Notes: generated from the sequence alone by a model not told the origin. 64,000 nucleotides of DNA from Candidatus Hydrogenedentota bacterium (GCA_019637335.1 JAHBVV010000001.1:310001-374000); one strand, 5' to 3'; positions 1 to 9,410 are shown, counted from the first letter of the stretch. A program made the numbers and translations.

Positions 1-2355
1 CTCCATTACGCCCTGCGCCAGGTCACCGAAACCGCCGCCCATACCCTTGGCGTCGCGCGCGCGAGTATCTGGCGTCTTGTGGCGGATCGCTCCGGTATTG
101 AATGCCTGGACCTCTACGACCAGGTGCTCGCCACGCACGAGAGCGGCGCGACCCTCGCCGCCAGCGACTATCCCGCCTACTTCCGCGCCCTCGGCGGTTT
201 CGGGCTTATCGCCGCGAGCGACGCCGCGCGGGACCCGCGCACCCGCGAGTTCGCCCGCGACTATTTTCCCGCCACCGGCATCACCTCCATGCTCGACGCG
301 CCCGTGCACTTCGGCGGCCTGCTGCACGGCGTCCTCTGCTGCGAACATGTCGGCCCGATCCGGCAATGGACCTCCAACGAGAAAACATTTGTAATCGCCC
401 TCGGAAACCTCGTCTCCCTCGCCCTGGAGGAGTGGGAGCGCCGCCAGGCCGAGGAGCGCCTCCGTCTCCAGAGCGCCGCCATGATCGCCGCAAGCAACGG
501 CGTATTGATCACCGAACGTGACGGCCTCATCACCTGGGTCAATCCCGCCTTCACCGCCATGTCCGGCTATTCCCTCGAAGAGGCGATCGGTAAACACCCC
601 CAGGATCTTCTCGATTCCGGATGCCACGAAACCGCGTTTTTCCAAGAACTGTGGAGCACCATCCTGGCCGGCCAGGTCTGGTCCGGCACCATACTCAACC
701 GCCGGAAAGATGGGAGCCTCTACAGCGAAAGCCAGACCATTTCCCCCATACGGGACGAACACGGCGCCATCACCCACTTCGTCGCCATCAAAGAGGACGT
801 CACCGAGAAGCTCGCCGCCGAACAGCGCCTCCACGAGGCCCAGGACCGCCTCCAGCGCGCCGTCAGGGCCGGCAAGATCGTCCTCTGGGAATGCGATATG
901 CGCGAGGGCGCCGTCTCCTACTCGGCCGAGTGGCTCGTGCCGGCCAACGCCGAACCCGACCCCGACACGCTCACCGTCCAATACTGGCTCGATCAAGTCC
1001 ACCCCGAGGACGCCGGCCCCCTGCGCGAGGATCTCGAAACCTGCGCCAACAACCCCGGCGCGCGGTTCCAGCGCGAGCTCCGCCTGCGCAAGGGCAACGG
1101 CGAGTACCGGTGGATTCTCATGGCGGCCTCGTCCGACCCCGCCGCCACCGAAACGCCCGCCCGTATCATCGGCACCAATATCGACGTTTCCGATAGAAAG
1201 CGCCTCGAGTCGGAATACCAGCAGGCCCAGAAGATGGAAAGCGTTGGCCGCCTCGCCGGCGGCGTCGCACACGACTTCAACAACCTCCTCGGCGTCATCG
1301 GCGGCTACTCCGAATTCGCCCTCCAGACCCTTGAAGAAGACGACCCCCTCCGCGACGAAGTCATCCAGATCAAAAACGCCGCCGATCGCGCCGCCGACCT
1401 CACCCGCCAGCTCCTCGCGTTCAGCCGCCGCCAGATCATGCGCTCCGAAGTCACCGACATCAACGGAATCGTCTCCGACCTCGAAAAAATGCTCCAGCGC
1501 GTCATCGGCGAGGACATCGAACTCGACGTAAACCTCGCCCCCGAACTCGGCTCGGTCATGGCCGACCGCGGACAGATCGAGCAAGTCCTCATGAACCTGT
1601 CCATCAACGCCCGGGACGCCATGCCGCGGGGCGGGCGCCTCGCCATCGCCACCACCAACCAAACCCTCGGCGAAAGCGACGCACAGCAGCGCCCCGGAGC
1701 CGACCCCGGCGACTATGTCTGCCTCACCGTGCGCGACAACGGCGTGGGCATGGACCAGCGCACGCTCGACCGGATCTTCGAGCCCTTCTTCACCACCAAG
1801 GAACAGGGCAAGGGCACCGGACTCGGCCTCGCCACCGTCTACGGCATCGTCAAGCAGAGCGGCGGCGGCATCTGGGTCACCAGCGCCCCCGGCCAGGGAG
1901 CCGAATTCCAGATCTACCTGCCCCGCATCGACGCCCCCGCAACCGAAGAGCGCGCCCCCGCAACCGCCCCCCACATCACGCGGGGCAGCGAAACCATCCT
2001 CCTCGCCGAAGACGAAGAAGCCCTCCGCGCCGTGACCCACATGATCCTCACCCACGCCGGCTACACCGTCCTCGCCGCCGAAAGCGGCAGCCGCGCCATC
2101 GAGCTCATGCGCGAAAACACCGGCCAGGTCGACCTCCTCCTCACCGACGTCGTCATGCCCGGGCTCAGCGGGCCGCAGCTCGTCACCGAGCTGAAGGCTA
2201 TCGCGCCCGATCTCAAAGTGCTCTTCATGTCCGGCTACGCCGACGACACCGTCATCCGCCACGGCATCCTCGCCGAAGGCGTCGAATTCATCCACAAACC
2301 CTACAGCTTCGCCCAGCTCACAAAAAAAATCCGCGAAGTCCTCGACAAGCCATAA
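1..2355 (+). CDS. Hybrid sensor histidine kinase/response regulator (5' end outside window)
   Basis: The reading frame is open from base 1, so the gene starts upstream; a GTG at 79 is internal to a GAF-like domain and not the real start. Domains in order: GAF-like (to about base 450), two PAS/PAC modules, a HisKA dimerisation domain with phospho-acceptor His in AHDFNN (about base 1270), an HATPase domain with N box ([10 protein letters not shown]), G1 (DNGVGMD), F box (FEPFFTTK) and G2 (GKGTGLGLA), and a C-terminal receiver with acceptor Asp in [10 protein letters not shown]. It should autophosphorylate on His and pass phosphate to its own receiver. No transmembrane segment is visible in the part present, so it looks cytoplasmic, sensing through GAF/PAS. 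The receiver is terminal with no output domain, so a separate partner is expected. The ligand is unknown. Confidence 0.93.
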   Translation, partial: LHYALRQVTETAAHTLGVARASIWRLVADRSGIECLDLYDQVLATHESGATLAASDYPAYFRALGGFGLIAASDAARDPRTREFARDYFPATGITSMLDAPVHFGGLLHGVLCCEHVGPIRQWTSNEKTFVIALGNLVSLALEEWERRQAEERLRLQSAAMIAASNGVLITERDGLITWVNPAFTAMSGYSLEEAIGKHPQDLLDSGCHETAFFQELWSTILAGQVWSGTILNRRKDGSLYSESQTISPIRDEHGAITHFVAIKEDVTEKLAAEQRLHEAQDRLQRAVRAGKIVLWECDMREGAVSYSAEWLVPANAEPDPDTLTVQYWLDQVHPEDAGPLREDLETCANNPGARFQRELRLRKGNGEYRWILMAASSDPAATETPARIIGTNIDVSDRKRLESEYQQAQKMESVGRLAGGVAHDFNNLLGVIGGYSEFALQTLEEDDPLRDEVIQIKNAADRAADLTRQLLAFSRRQIMRSEVTDINGIVSDLEKMLQRVIGEDIELDVNLAPELGSVMADRGQIEQVLMNLSINARDAMPRGGRLAIATTNQTLGESDAQQRPGADPGDYVCLTVRDNGVGMDQRTLDRIFEPFFTTKEQGKGTGLGLATVYGIVKQSGGGIWVTSAPGQGAEFQIYLPRIDAPATEERAPATAPHITRGSETILLAEDEEALRAVTHMILTHAGYTVLAAESGSRAIELMRENTGQVDLLLTDVVMPGLSGPQLVTELKAIAPDLKVLFMSGYADDTVIRHGILAEGVEFIHKPYSFAQLTKKIREVLDKP

Positions 2356-2386
2356 TCCGGCCCGTACCACGTGATTCCGCCGTCAA

Positions 2387-2489
2387 GGGACGTACCCGCG
2401 CACCTGCGCCCGATCCTGGAACGCACTCCCCGCGTCAACCAGGCGCCCGTTTTCCAAACGGCAATCGCTCCACAGCGGGGGTACGTCCC
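2387..2489. repeat. 11-bp inverted repeat in intergenic gap
   Basis: GGGACGTACCC at 2387-2397 is perfectly complementary to GGGTACGTCCC at 2479-2489, with an 81-base spacer. It lies in the 313-base gap between the sensor kinase and the DUF4091 gene. Nothing else in the gap is recognisable. It could be a dispersed repeat or an operator-like site. Confidence 0.35.
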
Positions 2490-2668
2490 GGCCGGGGTAT
2501 CCCCACAACATCGATCCGCCACGGACTACCCGGCAACAACCGCAACCAACAGCACATCACCGCCACCCGCTCCCCAATCCACCCGCGCCACCATTGATAC
2601 CCCAGCCAGCCCGCCGTATACTGCCAACACAACCCGCGCCATCACACAGCGCCACCGGAGACCCGCCC

Positions 2669-4384
2669 ATGCGCCACCGAACAACGCCGATCCTCGCCGC
2701 CCTGCTGGCCCTGGCCAGCCTCGCCGCGCACGCCGAGGCCCGCCTCGAACTCACGCCGCTGCCACCCACCGTCCGCGCGCGCCCGACCGGCCCCCTCCCC
2801 GCCGCCGCGCACGCCGCCCTCAAGAGCGCCCGCAACGAATACGAGTCCCTCCAGATCGCCATCACCGCGCGCGGTGAAAACGCCAGCCGTGTCGACGCCG
2901 CCATTACCCCCTTCACCAGCGCAACCGGCGACACACTTCCCACCACAGCCACCACGCTCTACCGCGCCGCCTTCGTGAACGTGCGCCATTCCGCCCCGCG
3001 CGCCACCGTCGCCCCCGGCCTCCTCCCCGATCCCCTCGCGCCCCTGGTCGACCCGTACACCGGCGAGAAGATTCCCGCCGGCCGCTGGACCGGCGATCGC
3101 GTGGAAGGCGCCACCCACGGCGGCGCCCCCTTCGATCTCTGGGCCGATCACCACGAGATCCTCTGGCTCGACGTGCACACCCCCGAAGGAGCCGCCCCCG
3201 GCCAATACACCGCCACGCTCCGCGTCACCGCCGCCAACGCCGCCGCCGCCGAACTCCCGATCACCCTCTCCGTCTGGGACTTTACCCTGCCCGCCGGCCC
3301 CTCGCACGAAAATCACTTCGGCGGTTTCGGCCGCCTGGCCGCCTACCATGGCCTCGACCCGCACAGCGACGCGTTCATCCAGCTTGAAGAGCGCTACAGC
3401 GCCGCCCTCGCCGCCCACCGGATCAACCCGGAGCTCCCGCGCCACCTCCACCCCGCGCCGGAGGAGGACGGAACCGTCCGCTTTGACGAAGCCGCGGACG
3501 CCGCCATCACCGCCTTTGTCGATCGCCACCACCTCACCAACATCCAGATCCCCGGCGCCCCGTTTGGCGATCCCCTCGGCGCCAACCGCGAGAAAGCCGC
3601 ACGCTTCTACCGCGCCTGGCACGAATATCTCCAGGGCAAGGGCTGGGCCGATCGCGCCTACCTCTACATGCTCGATGAACCCAACGATCCCGAAGCCTAC
3701 CAGCGCGTCGTCGATCTCGGCGCCATGGTGCGCGAGGCCCACCCCGGCATCCGCCGCCTCGTCGTCGAGCAGACCTACACCCACGATCCGGCGTGGCCCG
3801 CCCTGGAGGACGCCATCGATATCTGGTGCCCCCTCTTCGGGTTCGTGGACGAGCCCAGCACCAAACGCCTCCAACAGGCCGGCGACCACGTCTGGAGCTA
3901 CACCGCGCTAACCCAGGTCGCCCCGCCCTACCACCCCGTCTACGAAAACGTGAAAGACGACCACCCGCCCTTCTGGCAGATCGACTTCCCCGTAACCGCC
4001 TACCGCGCCGCCCCCTGGCTCAACCGCCGCTACGGCATCACCGGCCTCCTCTACTGGTCCATCGTGTACTACGGCTCGCCCGAGCGAGACCCGTGGGACG
4101 ACCCCGGATTCCGCGTCCGGTGGAACGGCGAAGGCGCCCTCTTCTACCCCGGCGACCGCGCCGGCATCGAAGGCCCCGTCGCCTCCATCCGCCTCAAGAA
4201 CCTCCGCGACGGGATGGAAGACTACGAGTACTTCGTTCTCCTCGAACAGCACGGCGGCCGCGACGCCGTAGACGCCATCGTCCGCGAGGCCGTCCCCACC
4301 TGGGGCAGTTGGAAAAGCAACCCCGAAGCCCTCCCCGCCCTCCGCGAGCGCCTCGCGGAGGAGATCCTGCGGCGAAATGGCTGA
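2669..4384 (+). CDS. Secreted DUF4091 / glycoside hydrolase-like protein
   Basis: The 571-residue product begins with a signal peptide (MRHRTTPILAALLALASLAA, then AHAEA). The ATG at 2669 is preferred over an in-frame ATG at 2594 because it directly precedes the signal peptide and follows CCGGAG. An N-terminal beta-sandwich-like region (WADHHEILWLDVHTP then PGQYTATLRVT) precedes a TIM-barrel-like region with YMLDEPND. The C-terminal part carries GLLYWSIVYYG and RLKNLRDGMEDYEYF, signatures of the DUF4091 family, which is related to GH123-type hydrolases. The likely role is cleavage of an extracellular polysaccharide; the substrate cannot be named. It stands alone between the sensor kinase and a nested insertion locus. 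Confidence 0.85.
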   Translation: MRHRTTPILAALLALASLAAHAEARLELTPLPPTVRARPTGPLPAAAHAALKSARNEYESLQIAITARGENASRVDAAITPFTSATGDTLPTTATTLYRAAFVNVRHSAPRATVAPGLLPDPLAPLVDPYTGEKIPAGRWTGDRVEGATHGGAPFDLWADHHEILWLDVHTPEGAAPGQYTATLRVTAANAAAAELPITLSVWDFTLPAGPSHENHFGGFGRLAAYHGLDPHSDAFIQLEERYSAALAAHRINPELPRHLHPAPEEDGTVRFDEAADAAITAFVDRHHLTNIQIPGAPFGDPLGANREKAARFYRAWHEYLQGKGWADRAYLYMLDEPNDPEAYQRVVDLGAMVREAHPGIRRLVVEQTYTHDPAWPALEDAIDIWCPLFGFVDEPSTKRLQQAGDHVWSYTALTQVAPPYHPVYENVKDDHPPFWQIDFPVTAYRAAPWLNRRYGITGLLYWSIVYYGSPERDPWDDPGFRVRWNGEGALFYPGDRAGIEGPVASIRLKNLRDGMEDYEYFVLLEQHGGRDAVDAIVREAVPTWGSWKSNPEALPALRERLAEEILRRNG

Positions 4385-4408
4385 TTTATCGTACGTCGAA
4401 ACTGCGAA

Positions 4409-4499
4409 AAACGTAATGTTTTAGCCGTCTGAAATAGTCACCCTCGTCCACGCGACGGTGGCGGCTTTCGGTGATCGTAAACCGTCATCCCCACGAAAG
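4409..4499 (-). repeat. Left part of an interrupted ~236-bp MITE-like element (MITE-1, copy 1)
   Basis: The sequence matches, in reverse orientation, the right end of the intact copy at 49914-50147, including the terminal repeat (GTAATGTTTTAGCCGTCTGA) and the stretch around AGTCACCCTCGTC. It stops inside a hairpin: CGTCATCCCCA (4483-4493) then CGAAAG (4494-4499). The other half of this hairpin, TGGGTATCCAG, lies at 6572. Joining 4409-4499 to 6572-6716 gives 236 bp, against 234 bp for the intact copy. Confidence 0.75.
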
Positions 4500-4579
4500 G
4501 GGACGTCGATTTAACTGGTGCGGACGCCTCAAAACCCACAAGTTTGTGCTGCTGCCCTACAGCGTCATTCCCGCGAAAG

Positions 4580-6438
4580 GGGCTGTCGATTTAGGCCGCC
4601 GTTGTAGTGAGTATGGTTTTCCATTGGCTCGTTCGGTGGCGCCAGGTTGTCGTGCGCCGCGCCTTGCGAACGTATATGGCCCAGAATGGGAGTCTTTTGT
4701 GCCCAGTTCCATGCATTTTGCCGCTCGTACGGGGAATATTTCCGTTTCCTGGGCCGCCGGAAGCGGATCTCGCCTCCATGGCCAGCAGCTTCTTGAGGTT
4801 GTAGGCGCTACATATCCAATTCCATTCGGTTCGGACCTTTTGGAGGCCCCGCAGGGTGAAGCGCCGGATGCCCATGTTGCCTTTGACGACCCCGAAGACG
4901 CCTTCGATGCCGGGGGATCGTTGCTTGTAGATTTCTTTGCCTTCGGGGGTGGCCATGCGCTGGTCTGCGGCCTCGCGCAGGTTTTCGTGTTCGTCGCGGG
5001 TAATACTGCGCGCGCCCCCTTTGCCTTTGATGCATTCACTGGCCAGCGGGCAGTTGGCGCAGGCCGTGGTCGTGTAGTAGGTGCTTTGCGCACCGTTTTT
5101 GGATGTCCCGTGTTTGTACGGGTCGAGCTTTTCGCCCATGGGACAGTAGTAGGCGTCGGCTTGGGCGTCATAGACGAAGGCGCTGCGGGAAAATTGTCCC
5201 CCGGTCCGGGGCAGCCGGCTGCGGTCCTCTTCGGCAACGGGGACGGACGGGTCGGGGCGGGGGGCCGGATTGCCCGACTTCGAGGCCGAGCGGGTGGGCA
5301 TGTAGGCTTCGGTCCCGTTTTCGGCGAGGGCTTCAAGGACGGGGCCCGCGGCGAAATTCGAGTCGGCCAGAACCGCCCCCACCTTTTCGCCCGTCAGCGC
5401 TTCGGCTGCGGCGACAGCGGGCATTACGGCCCCGGCCTCGTCCGAGTTCACAAGCACGTCGGCGTGGACAATGGCGCCCGTTTGGGATTCCACCGTGGCC
5501 GTAGGCGTATAGTTGGGTCCGAAGCCGCCTTCCTTGTTCGGCAGCATTTGCGATTCGGGGTCAGTCACAGGAACGCGCGCGGGCTTGGCGTTCTTTCCGT
5601 TGTGTTTGCGCGCCTGTTCGTCCCGCTCCTGGGCGATATCAAGGGCTTTTTGGTACTTGGCTCGCTTGGCCTCCAGCCGGGCGATTTCCTTGTTAAGCGC
5701 CGCGAGCGTCGCCTTTTCGTCCTCCGGAGGCGCCAGCCCATCGACTTCGGCCGTTTGCGCGGGCTGCTCCGTCTCCGCGTCGCCCTGCTTCAACGCCTCC
5801 ATCCGCCGGTCCAGTTCCTCGATGAGGTATTCAATGGTCTGGGCCGTCCGGGCGCCCTGTCGGCCGCTGTCCGCCCGAAGCCGGGTGCCGTCGATAATCA
5901 GATGCAGCAGCGCCTCCTCCCGCCGATTCACCAGCGCCCTGGCAAAATGAACCTGCAACGCCTTGATAGCCTCCGCGTGTCGCGTTCGGAATTCGGCGAA
6001 GGTCGAATGGTCCGGCGTGAACCCCTCCAGAAGCCAGATAAAGTCCAGGTCCTTGTGGGACGCCCGCTCCAGTACCCGCGACGAGCGCATCCTGTTCAGC
6101 AGCCCCCACAGAATCGCCCCCGCCAGATAGCGCGGGTGGATGGGCGGCTGGCCCTTGCCCGTGTAGGCCTTCTCCCACGCGGACCAATCCACTTCCTCAA
6201 GAAGCGCAACGAGTACACGCACCGGCGCATCCCCCGCAATCACCTCATCGAGGCGTTGCGGGAAAAGCACGTGCTGCCCCCGCGGCATCTTGGGCGTGGC
6301 AAAACGCATGTCCCGTTTACTCATGGCTGGCTCCCAACGCAGAAAGGGTTTTGCATCATGAGCAATTATACCATATAGATACATATATGTCAAGGTGTTA
6401 TCTGTCATATTTTTAGGCTGAACTTAAACCGACAGCCC
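4580..6438 (-). mobile_element. IS1182-family insertion sequence, apparently intact (1859 bp)
   Basis: Terminal inverted repeats are GGGCTGTCGATTTA (4580-4593) and its near-complement TAAACCGACAGCCC (6425-6438), 13 of 14 matching. The flanking direct repeat is CGAAAG (4574-4579 and 6439-6444). Removing the element restores a perfect hairpin, CGTCATTCCCG-CGAAAG-CGGGAATCCAG, identical to an undisturbed copy at 49987. The single transposase stop codon (4591-4593) lies inside the left terminal repeat. Intact gene, intact ends and a perfect duplication suggest recent insertion. Confidence 0.85.
4591..6324 (-). CDS. IS1182-family transposase (DDE)
   Basis: The 577-residue product has the family layout: an N-terminal DUF772-type region (WSAWEKAYTGKGQPPIHPRY, then LAGAILWGLLNRMRSSR), a coiled-coil stretch (about residues 180-235), a DDE catalytic core and a cysteine-rich stretch (CANCPLASECIKG). 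Likely catalytic acids are the Asp in LIIDGTRLRADS, the Asp in GAVLADSNFAAG and the Glu in IEGVFGVVKGNMG. ATG 6324 (MSKRDMRF) is chosen over 6408 because the upstream 28 codons run back towards the terminal repeat and are AT-rich. The frame is uninterrupted, so the transposase could be active and might also act on the related 201-bp element around it. Confidence 0.9.
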   Translation of the reverse strand: MSKRDMRFATPKMPRGQHVLFPQRLDEVIAGDAPVRVLVALLEEVDWSAWEKAYTGKGQPPIHPRYLAGAILWGLLNRMRSSRVLERASHKDLDFIWLLEGFTPDHSTFAEFRTRHAEAIKALQVHFARALVNRREEALLHLIIDGTRLRADSGRQGARTAQTIEYLIEELDRRMEALKQGDAETEQPAQTAEVDGLAPPEDEKATLAALNKEIARLEAKRAKYQKALDIAQERDEQARKHNGKNAKPARVPVTDPESQMLPNKEGGFGPNYTPTATVESQTGAIVHADVLVNSDEAGAVMPAVAAAEALTGEKVGAVLADSNFAAGPVLEALAENGTEAYMPTRSASKSGNPAPRPDPSVPVAEEDRSRLPRTGGQFSRSAFVYDAQADAYYCPMGEKLDPYKHGTSKNGAQSTYYTTTACANCPLASECIKGKGGARSITRDEHENLREAADQRMATPEGKEIYKQRSPGIEGVFGVVKGNMGIRRFTLRGLQKVRTEWNWICSAYNLKKLLAMEARSASGGPGNGNIPRTSGKMHGTGHKRLPFWAIYVRKARRTTTWRHRTSQWKTILTTTAA

Positions 6439-6565
6439 CGAAAGCGGGAATCCAGTGGAATTCGGAGGTTTGTGCGATCGCGTTGCTGGATCCCCGCGTT
6501 CGCGGGGATGACGGCTCTGCTCATTCCTTCCATAGTGTAGGGCGCCTTAAGTATATCGACAGCCC

Positions 6566-6716
6566 CGTAAGTGGGTATCCAGAGACCATGCAACGTTAAC
6601 CTCGCAAACGCTCTGGATCCCCGCCTTCGCGGGAATGACGAATGCATCCAGTGTAAGCAAGGCATCTCGAATCGGCGAACGCCTTACTCCAGAAGACGAA
6701 AAACGGCATTGACGAA
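6566..6716 (-). repeat. Right part of interrupted MITE-1 copy 1
   Basis: Read on the minus strand it matches 49914-50003, including the segment around AAGGCGTTCGCCGAT. It begins with the target duplication CGTAAG (6566-6571) and the half-hairpin TGGGTATCCAG. The T that replaces the usual C in this arm pairs with the A in the left arm at 4493, so the two half-hairpins match each other and not the consensus. The outer terminal repeat (about 6685-6716) is degraded. Confidence 0.7.
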
Positions 6717-6789
6717 CTTCCCGCCCCTGGGCTACCATGGGGTAATACACGCTTTCCAACGCTTACCCCCACGTCAAGAGGATTTTCAC

Positions 6790-8118
6790 ATGAGTAACCT
6801 GTCACGCAGAGATTTCGTCAAGGGCGCGGCCGCCGCGGGCATCCTGCTCGGCACGTCCAAGACCTCCTGGGCCGGCGCCAACGAGCGCGTCCGCGTCGCT
6901 GTCATGGGCATTAATGGCCGCGGCAGGTCCCACCTCGACGGCTTCGCCGGGGTGGACGGGGCCGAGGTCACCACGCTGTGCGAGGTGGATTCCCGCCTCT
7001 TCGCGCCCCGCGTCAAGGAGTTCTTCACCGACAAGGGCCAGAAAGAGCCCAAGACGGAGCAGGACATCCGCCGGGTGCTCGACGACAAGGACATCGACGC
7101 CGTCTCCATGGCCACGCCCAACCACTGGCACTCCCTCGCCACCGTCTGGGCCTGCCAGGCCGGGAAGGATGTCTACGTCGAAAAGCCGATGACGCACAAC
7201 ATCTTCGAGGGCCGCAAGGTCGTCGAAGCAGCAAAAAAGTACAACCGTATCGTCCAGCACGGCACCCAGCTCCGGAGCAACCCCGGTTTCCAGGAGGGCA
7301 TCGAGGAACTGCGGAACGGTATCATCGGCGACGTCTACATGGCCCGCGCCGTGTGCTACAAGTGGCGCCCGGGCATCGGCCAGGCCAAGCCCGGCTCGCC
7401 GCCCGCCGAACTCGACTGGAACCTCTGGCAGGGCCCCGCGCAGGAACGCCAGTTCATGGTCAATGAAAAGGGCGAGGGCATCTACGTCCCCTACTACTGG
7501 CACTGGGTCTGGGACTACGGCAACGGCGATATCGGCAATCAGGGCGTGCACCAGCTCGACGCCGCCCGCTGGGGCCTCGGCGTCGATGTGCCCTACCGCT
7601 GCGCGTCCATGGGCGGCAAGCTCCTCTGGGACGACGCCCAGGAGGTCTTCGACGTCTCCTCGACCTCCTACATGTTCAAGGGGAAGGACGGCCGGGATCT
7701 GATGATGACCCTCGAAGTGCGCCCCTGGTGCACGAACGACGAGGGCGGCGGCATGTCGTTTGGCGTCCTGTTCTACGGCTCCGAGGGCTGGATGACCTTC
7801 CCGAGTTACACGGGCTACAAGGCCTACCGCGGCCCCAAGAGCGGCGAACTGGTCAAGGAACGCTTCGACGGATCGGATCAGAATCACTACCAGAACTTCG
7901 TCGATTGCATCCGCAGCCGCCGCCACGAGGACCTCACCGCGCCCCCCATCGAGGGCCACTACTCCTCCGCGCTGTCGCACTACGCCCTTACCGCGGCCCG
8001 CGTCAATCGCGTCCTGGAAATCGACACCGAGACCGAGATGGTCAAGAACGACGACGAGGCCAATACGCACCTCACCCGCGTTTACCGCGAACCCTTCGTC
8101 GTACCCGAAACGGTCTAA
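6790..8118 (+). CDS. Gfo/Idh/MocA family oxidoreductase, Tat-exported
   Basis: The 442-residue product begins with a twin-arginine leader (MSNLSRRDFVKG then a hydrophobic stretch ending SWA). ATG 6790 follows AAGAGG at 6776-6781. The N-terminal Rossmann fold shows VAVMGINGRGRSH, an altered glycine-rich loop, and the acidic strand end LCEVDSR. TPNHWHSLA and VEKPMTHN supply the conserved lysine of this dehydrogenase family. Members act on sugars or inositols with NAD(P); Tat export implies a pre-bound cofactor and work outside the cytoplasm, as in many Planctomycetes-type relatives. It is monocistronic, followed by a strong terminator. A second, more distant member lies at 12238. Confidence 0.88.
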   Translation: MSNLSRRDFVKGAAAAGILLGTSKTSWAGANERVRVAVMGINGRGRSHLDGFAGVDGAEVTTLCEVDSRLFAPRVKEFFTDKGQKEPKTEQDIRRVLDDKDIDAVSMATPNHWHSLATVWACQAGKDVYVEKPMTHNIFEGRKVVEAAKKYNRIVQHGTQLRSNPGFQEGIEELRNGIIGDVYMARAVCYKWRPGIGQAKPGSPPAELDWNLWQGPAQERQFMVNEKGEGIYVPYYWHWVWDYGNGDIGNQGVHQLDAARWGLGVDVPYRCASMGGKLLWDDAQEVFDVSSTSYMFKGKDGRDLMMTLEVRPWCTNDEGGGMSFGVLFYGSEGWMTFPSYTGYKAYRGPKSGELVKERFDGSDQNHYQNFVDCIRSRRHEDLTAPPIEGHYSSALSHYALTAARVNRVLEIDTETEMVKNDDEANTHLTRVYREPFVVPETV

Positions 8119-8138
8119 TTCGTAAGCAGATCACCCAC

Positions 8139-8180
8139 CGCGCTGCCCGCCGCCACCCCGCGGCGGGCAGCGCGCTTTTT
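8139..8180 (+). terminator. Rho-independent terminator after the Gfo/Idh/MocA gene
   Basis: A perfect 14-bp GC stem, CGCGCTGCCCGCCG (8139-8152) with CGGCGGGCAGCGCG (8161-8174), has an 8-base loop and is followed by CTTTTTC. It lies about 20 bases after the stop codon. Confidence 0.85.
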
Positions 8181-8621
8181 CATGAGCCGGGGTATTTCCC
8201 GGCCGCGCGGCATGACAAAGCCACCACGGGCTACTCCAACCGGGACGGGAGGAGCGCAAGACTTCACGCGATCGCTGCGCTTGTGAAAAGACCCCGGCCC
8301 CCATTGCATTCCGGTTTTGGGGACGCCGGGATTCTACTCCAGGCCAGCCATGCCCGTTGAAAGCGGATGCAGGCGTTGCCGCGGGCGCGCCGAAGGTGCG
8401 CCGCGGCGGCAATGTACGCAACCCTTTGGCCGTCCTTCCTCGCAGACTGCCGGGGCGCCTGGAATTATTCCCGCGCGCCGCATCTTACGGGTAAAAAATC
8501 GCCATTAATTCTAACTTCCGCCTAATCCCGCGCGCACAGTGCCGCGGTATCCTTCCTCCGACAAACATCAAGGCCGAAAGACGAAATCAGGCGGAAGGAC
8601 TCCGCCGGGGAAAGGAACGGT
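8181..8621. other. Intergenic region with a dispersed repeat
   Basis: This stretch between the terminator and the HAD gene has no supported ORF. It carries one copy (8390-8414) of a repeat with CCGAAGGTGCGCC followed by GCGGCGG; related copies are at 40242-40262 (minus) and 44470-44494. A promoter for the HAD gene is expected here but none is convincing. Confidence 0.45.
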
Positions 8622-9410
8622 ATGAAGCAGGGATTCCTGATTGACATGGACGGGGTGATCTACCGGGGCAATGAAATGATCCAGGGCGCGGTGGAGTTCG
8701 TGGCGGCGATGCGCGCGAAAAAGATCCCCTTCCTCTTCCTGACGAACAACAGCCAGCGCACCCGGCGCGACATGGCCATCAAGCTGCGCCGCCGGGACTT
8801 CGACGTGGACGAACGCCACATTTTCACCTGCGCGATGGCGACGGCGCGTTTCCTGGCGCAGCAGAAGCCCAACGGAACCGCCTACGTCATCGGCGAGGGC
8901 GGCCTGCTCAACGCCCTGCACGACCACGGCTACGCGATTGTCGATCACGACCCGGACTACGTGGTGGTGGGCGAGGGGCGGACAATGAACCTGGAGATGC
9001 TGGAACACGCGGTGAACTTCGTGCACGCCGGGGCGAAACTGATCGCCACCAACCTCGACCCGAGCTGCCCCACCCCGACCGGCATCCGCCCCGGCTGCGG
9101 CGCCACGGTGGCCATGCTGGAAGCCGCGACGGGGGTCAGGGCCTTCAGCGTGGGCAAGCCCAGCCCGATCATGATGCGGGCCGCGCGCAAGGAGCTCGGC
9201 CTCAGCGCGGACGAGACCACGATGATCGGGGACACCATGGAGACCGACATCCTCGGCGGCGTGAACATGGGCTACCGGACGATCCTCGTGCTGTCGGGCG
9301 GCACGCGGGAGGAAGACCTCAAGCGCTACGGCTACCAGCCCGATCTCGTGGTCAATTCGATCGCCGACCTGTACACGCAGGACTTCCTGCGGGAGAGCCC
9401 GGCGGCGTAG
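8622..9410 (+). CDS. HAD-superfamily IIA phosphatase (NagD/phosphoglycolate phosphatase-like)
   Basis: The 262-residue cytoplasmic protein has all HAD motifs: motif I FLIDMDGVIYRG (nucleophile Asp8, acid Asp10), motif II LTNNSQ, the motif III lysine in SVGKPSP, and motif IV IGDTMETDILGG. The C2-type cap between motifs II and III and the length match class IIA enzymes such as NagD, which dephosphorylate nucleotides or small sugar/glycolate phosphates. ATG 8622 has AAAGGAA upstream. The exact substrate cannot be set from sequence. There is no operon partner; the next genes are on the opposite strand. Confidence 0.9.
   Translation: MKQGFLIDMDGVIYRGNEMIQGAVEFVAAMRAKKIPFLFLTNNSQRTRRDMAIKLRRRDFDVDERHIFTCAMATARFLAQQKPNGTAYVIGEGGLLNALHDHGYAIVDHDPDYVVVGEGRTMNLEMLEHAVNFVHAGAKLIATNLDPSCPTPTGIRPGCGATVAMLEAATGVRAFSVGKPSPIMMRAARKELGLSADETTMIGDTMETDILGGVNMGYRTILVLSGGTREEDLKRYGYQPDLVVNSIADLYTQDFLRESPAA

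Larger units (their letters stand above)
4563..6513 (+). repeat. 86-bp twin-hairpin core repeat, split by the IS
   Basis: The two parts are 4563-4579 and 6445-6513; joined after removing the IS and one target duplication they give 86 bp. The unit starts CGTCATTCCCG, ends CGGGGATGACG, and contains two short hairpins (CCCG-CGAAAG-CGGG and CCCG-CGTTCG-CGGG type). It differs from 49987-50072 at only about three positions. A third, more diverged copy of exactly 86 bp is made of 4483-4499 plus 6572-6640. Confidence 0.75.
4500..6565. mobile_element. 201-bp IS1182-ended (MITE-like) insertion, itself interrupted by an IS
   Basis: The left end GGGACGTCGATTTA (4500-4513) and right end TATATCGACAGCCC (6552-6565) form imperfect inverted repeats closely resembling the inner IS ends. 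They are flanked by a decayed 6-bp duplication, CGAAAG (4494-4499) and CGTAAG (6566-6571). Removing the inner IS with one duplication copy (1865 bp) leaves 201 bp. That remnant carries its own 86-bp twin-hairpin core and no coding capacity, so it is probably a non-autonomous derivative mobilised by an IS1182-like transposase. Confidence 0.65.

Noticed and set aside
2642-3889. Long minus-strand frame opposite the DUF4091 gene
   Set aside because: Glycine/valine-rich shadow typical of high-GC genes, with no domain.
4471-6378. 635-residue open frame on the plus strand
   Set aside because: It is the complementary shadow of the IS1182 transposase, which has clear family motifs.
6802-8070. 422-residue minus-strand frame opposite the Gfo/Idh/MocA gene
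   Set aside because: Shadow of a gene with strong motif evidence.
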